22,291 bases of DNA from a virus: positions 1 through 22,291 of the IMG/VR virus record IMGVR_UViG_3300009082_000066; one strand, 5' to 3'. The position numbers and the translations under genes were made by a program. Positions 20,516-22,291 of the stretch are shown here, piece by piece. The first letter of the stretch is position 1; each line of letters starts with the position of its first letter. The notes under the pieces are model-generated. The model did not search any database and was not told where the DNA came from. It worked only from the letters and a program-made list of their open reading frames with translations.

Positions 20516-22129
20516 ATGGCCTCAAGTACACACAAATATCCCGTTACTGGGAGTGCCTCTTTTATAACTTCTGTCGCTGATACTACTAGCATAGATATTA
20601 CTGTTGTGGGGGGCCAACTTACTATTGATGTAAAGCCTGGGGGGATAGATCATAATAGTTTAAATAATACTCATAATCTAACTACAGACATAGATCATAG
20701 TAGTATTACTAATACACATAACTTAACCACAGATATAGACCACAATAGTATTACTAATACTCACGATCTAACTAATGATATTGACCATAATAGTATAGCA
20801 AATACCCATAATTTGACTACAGATATAGATCACGACAGTATTACTAACACACATAACTTAACCACAAGCATAGATCATGATAGTATTACTAATACTCATA
20901 ATTTAAGCACTGATATAGATCATGATGGTTTAACAAATACCCATGACCTAACGACAGACATTGATCACAATAGTATAGCAAATACCCATGATTTAACCAC
21001 AGATATAGACCACAATAGTATCACAAATGCACATAACTTAACAACAGATATTGACCATGATAGTTTAACAAATTATTCCGCGGATGAGCACTTCACACAG
21101 GCAGCTATAAGTATCCCTGCCTCTCAAATATCTGATTTTGATACGGAAGTTAGTAATAATTCAACTGTATCAGGAAAACAGGACAATGTTATAACAACCA
21201 GGGGCGATTTAGTAATAGGTAATAGTTCTAATGTAGCGGCTAGATTAGCCATAGGCACAGCTAACAAAGTATTAGGCTCAGATGGAACAGATGTTTCTTG
21301 GGTTGATGCTGCAGGGGGATCGGAAATAATTGTAAATCAATCCTCTCATAGTTTTACAGTATTAAAACCTATTTATCATAATGGCTCATCTTGGGCATTG
21401 GCTAAAGCTGATTCAGAAACTACAGTAGCAACACATATAGTAAAACAAGTTATAGACACAGATAATTTTAAAGCTATCCAATTCGGTAAAATAACAAGCA
21501 CATCACATGGATTAAATGTTGGGGATTACCACTGGGTTTCTAATGCTACGGCGGGTAATACTGTTACAACTGAGCCAAGCACTGGATATTCTAACCCAGC
21601 TTTTTATGTATTAGATGCGAATAATGTAGTAGCTATGGTCTATAGGCCAAGTGCCATTGGTAATTTGAATTTTTATACGCCTGAAATTGTTTTAATAAAA
21701 GATGTCAAGTCAAATGGCACTAATGGAGGAACCTTCACGAGTGGGGCTTGGCAAACTAGAACTTTGAATACAACAGAAAATACGCAAACATGGTGTTCAC
21801 TTGCATCAAACCAATTCACTTTAAGTGCAGGTACTTATAGGATTAAAGCCAGTGCACCTGCTTATGATTGTGGAATGCACACATGCAAGTTAGCTAATAT
21901 CTCAGATACCACAGATGCTATAATAGGCTGCGGAATGAGAAATGATACAACTGGAAATGGTTACACACAAACAACCTTAATGGGTGTTATAACAATAGTT
22001 TCTTCTAAAATATTTGAGTTACAGCATTACTGTGAGACTACAAAAGCGGATACTGGTTTTGGTGTTCCTTGTAATTTTGGAGTTTCTGAAGTTTATGCTC
22101 AAGTTGAAATAGAAAAAATAGGAGATTAA
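20516..22129 (+). CDS. Tail fibre with tandem His-containing repeats
   Basis: A 537-residue fibre. Residues 1-42 may be the virion anchor. Residues 43-177 are nine 15-residue units of the type DIDHxSITNTHNLTT, with a partial tenth unit to about 191. Then come ASQISDFDTEV and TTRGDLVIGNSSNVAARL plus VLGSDGTDVSWVDA, both frequent fibre motifs. The C-terminal domain (from about 385) has SNGTNGGTFTSGAWQTRTLN, LSAGTYRIKASAPAYDCG and FELQHYCETTKADTGFG, a beta-domain common at the tips of fibres in many phages and probably receptor-binding. It starts one base after the previous stop, with GGGGG (20505-20509). A second fibre gene follows after one base. Confidence 0.85.
   Translation: MASSTHKYPVTGSASFITSVADTTSIDITVVGGQLTIDVKPGGIDHNSLNNTHNLTTDIDHSSITNTHNLTTDIDHNSITNTHDLTNDIDHNSIANTHNLTTDIDHDSITNTHNLTTSIDHDSITNTHNLSTDIDHDGLTNTHDLTTDIDHNSIANTHDLTTDIDHNSITNAHNLTTDIDHDSLTNYSADEHFTQAAISIPASQISDFDTEVSNNSTVSGKQDNVITTRGDLVIGNSSNVAARLAIGTANKVLGSDGTDVSWVDAAGGSEIIVNQSSHSFTVLKPIYHNGSSWALAKADSETTVATHIVKQVIDTDNFKAIQFGKITSTSHGLNVGDYHWVSNATAGNTVTTEPSTGYSNPAFYVLDANNVVAMVYRPSAIGNLNFYTPEIVLIKDVKSNGTNGGTFTSGAWQTRTLNTTENTQTWCSLASNQFTLSAGTYRIKASAPAYDCGMHTCKLANISDTTDAIIGCGMRNDTTGNGYTQTTLMGVITIVSSKIFELQHYCETTKADTGFGVPCNFGVSEVYAQVEIEKIGD
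20642..21091 (+). repeat. Nine 45-bp in-frame repeats plus a partial tenth
   Basis: Each 45-base unit encodes 15 residues with His at positions 4 and 11 (unit counted from D-I-D-H). Nine full units occupy 20642-21046; a tenth is kept only in its first half. DNA copies differ by many synonymous and some coding changes (N/D/S at position 5, T/A at 8, N/D at 12), so the array is not freshly copied. Confidence 0.9.
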
Positions 22130-22130
22130 A

Positions 22131-22291
22131 ATGAGTTTTACAATAGGAGGCCCTACAACTAAATGGGCAAAAGTAAGTAGTAAAAGTGCAGATTATACAG
22201 TATTAGATAATGATGAGATGGGTGTATTATTGATAACTACGGGTTCAAGTGCAAATGTTGTTATAAATTTACCAACTTTAGCTGATAACCA
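22131..22291 (+). CDS. Tail fibre-like protein, N-terminal part (cut by right edge)
   Basis: ATG at 22131 lies one base after the previous gene, whose end supplies AATAGGAG-like SD sequence (22117-22124). The 53 full codons start MSFTIGGPTTKWAKVSS and then run identically to the leftward gene at the left edge (KSADYTVLDND...INLPTLADN). The module is typical of fibre proteins. Coming after the main fibre, this may be a second fibre or the variable tip of a fibre complex. The C-terminal part is outside the window. Confidence 0.75.
   Translation, partial: MSFTIGGPTTKWAKVSSKSADYTVLDNDEMGVLLITTGSSANVVINLPTLADN
22169..22291. repeat. Right arm of the 123-bp exact inverted repeat
   Basis: Identical to the reverse complement of 1-123. 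It starts at codon 13 of the right-edge gene and reaches the window end, so its true end is not seen. Confidence 0.95.

Noticed and set aside
20642-21091. Evenly spaced repeats that could look like a CRISPR array
   Set aside because: The 45-base period is in frame, contains no unique spacers, and encodes a regular protein repeat inside a fibre gene.
437-22129. Recoding of TGA as Trp or Gly
   Set aside because: Trp is encoded by TGG throughout and no in-frame TGA interrupts any gene, so there is no sign of TGA used as a sense codon. Only its absence as a stop is notable.
1-22291. Direct terminal repeat of a complete T7-like genome
   Set aside because: The end repeats are inverted, not direct, and cut two genes. 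Replication and lysozyme genes are missing, so this is not a complete linear genome with direct terminal repeats.

Overview
The window is a 22.3 kb piece of a tailed double-stranded DNA phage with a short, podovirus-like tail. It holds almost the whole packaging, head and tail half of the genome. The DNA is very AT-rich: AGA is the main Arg codon, and TTA and ATA are common. Most genes have a clear Shine-Dalgarno (SD) site, and several promoters match the bacterial sigma-70 consensus perfectly. This fits a low-GC, SD-using bacterial host. The ejection proteins, the 3TM-type holin and a spanin-like protein suggest a Gram-negative host, but the sequence does not name it. No replication, RNA polymerase, integrase, endolysin or tRNA gene is visible, so the rest of the genome lies outside.

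Layout. Bases 1-152 are the 5' end of a leftward fibre-like gene, cut by the window edge. Bases 153-436 are a divergent control region with a perfect promoter (275-304) and two leader hairpins. All 24 remaining genes (one cut by the right edge) point right and are tightly packed, many with TAATG-type overlaps. They are: packaging (437-3363: unknown, putative TerS, GNAT-like, unknown, TerL); head (3372-8273: small unknown, portal, scaffold, major capsid, decoration-like protein, small unknown); connector and appendage (8383-11295); lysis-type membrane proteins (11295-12307) and a 46-aa coiled-coil ORF; tail nozzle (12423-15338); three internal or ejection proteins (15353-20114), the first ending in a peptidase-S74-type chaperone; and small structural and fibre genes (20152 onward).

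How it works together. TerS/TerL pump DNA through the portal into a head made by scaffold and capsid protein. The adaptor and nozzle close the head and form the stub tail. The ejection proteins are stored inside to carry DNA across the envelope. The fibres bind the host, and the membrane proteins help release progeny.

Points that stand out. (1) The two window ends carry the same 123 bp in inverted orientation, each inside a different fibre-type gene with a different N-terminus. This is the signature expected of a fibre-switching inversion or of recently recombined paralogues, and it may also explain why the sequence stops here. (2) Long hairpins lie just after the capsid gene and before the adaptor gene. 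One shows an exact 9-nt copy of the 16S rRNA 3' tail in its loop; the other can switch with a hairpin that covers the adaptor SD. (3) Two perfect sigma-70 promoters are buried inside coding regions. (4) None of 23 complete genes ends in TGA. (5) A fibre carries nine 15-residue His-containing repeats.
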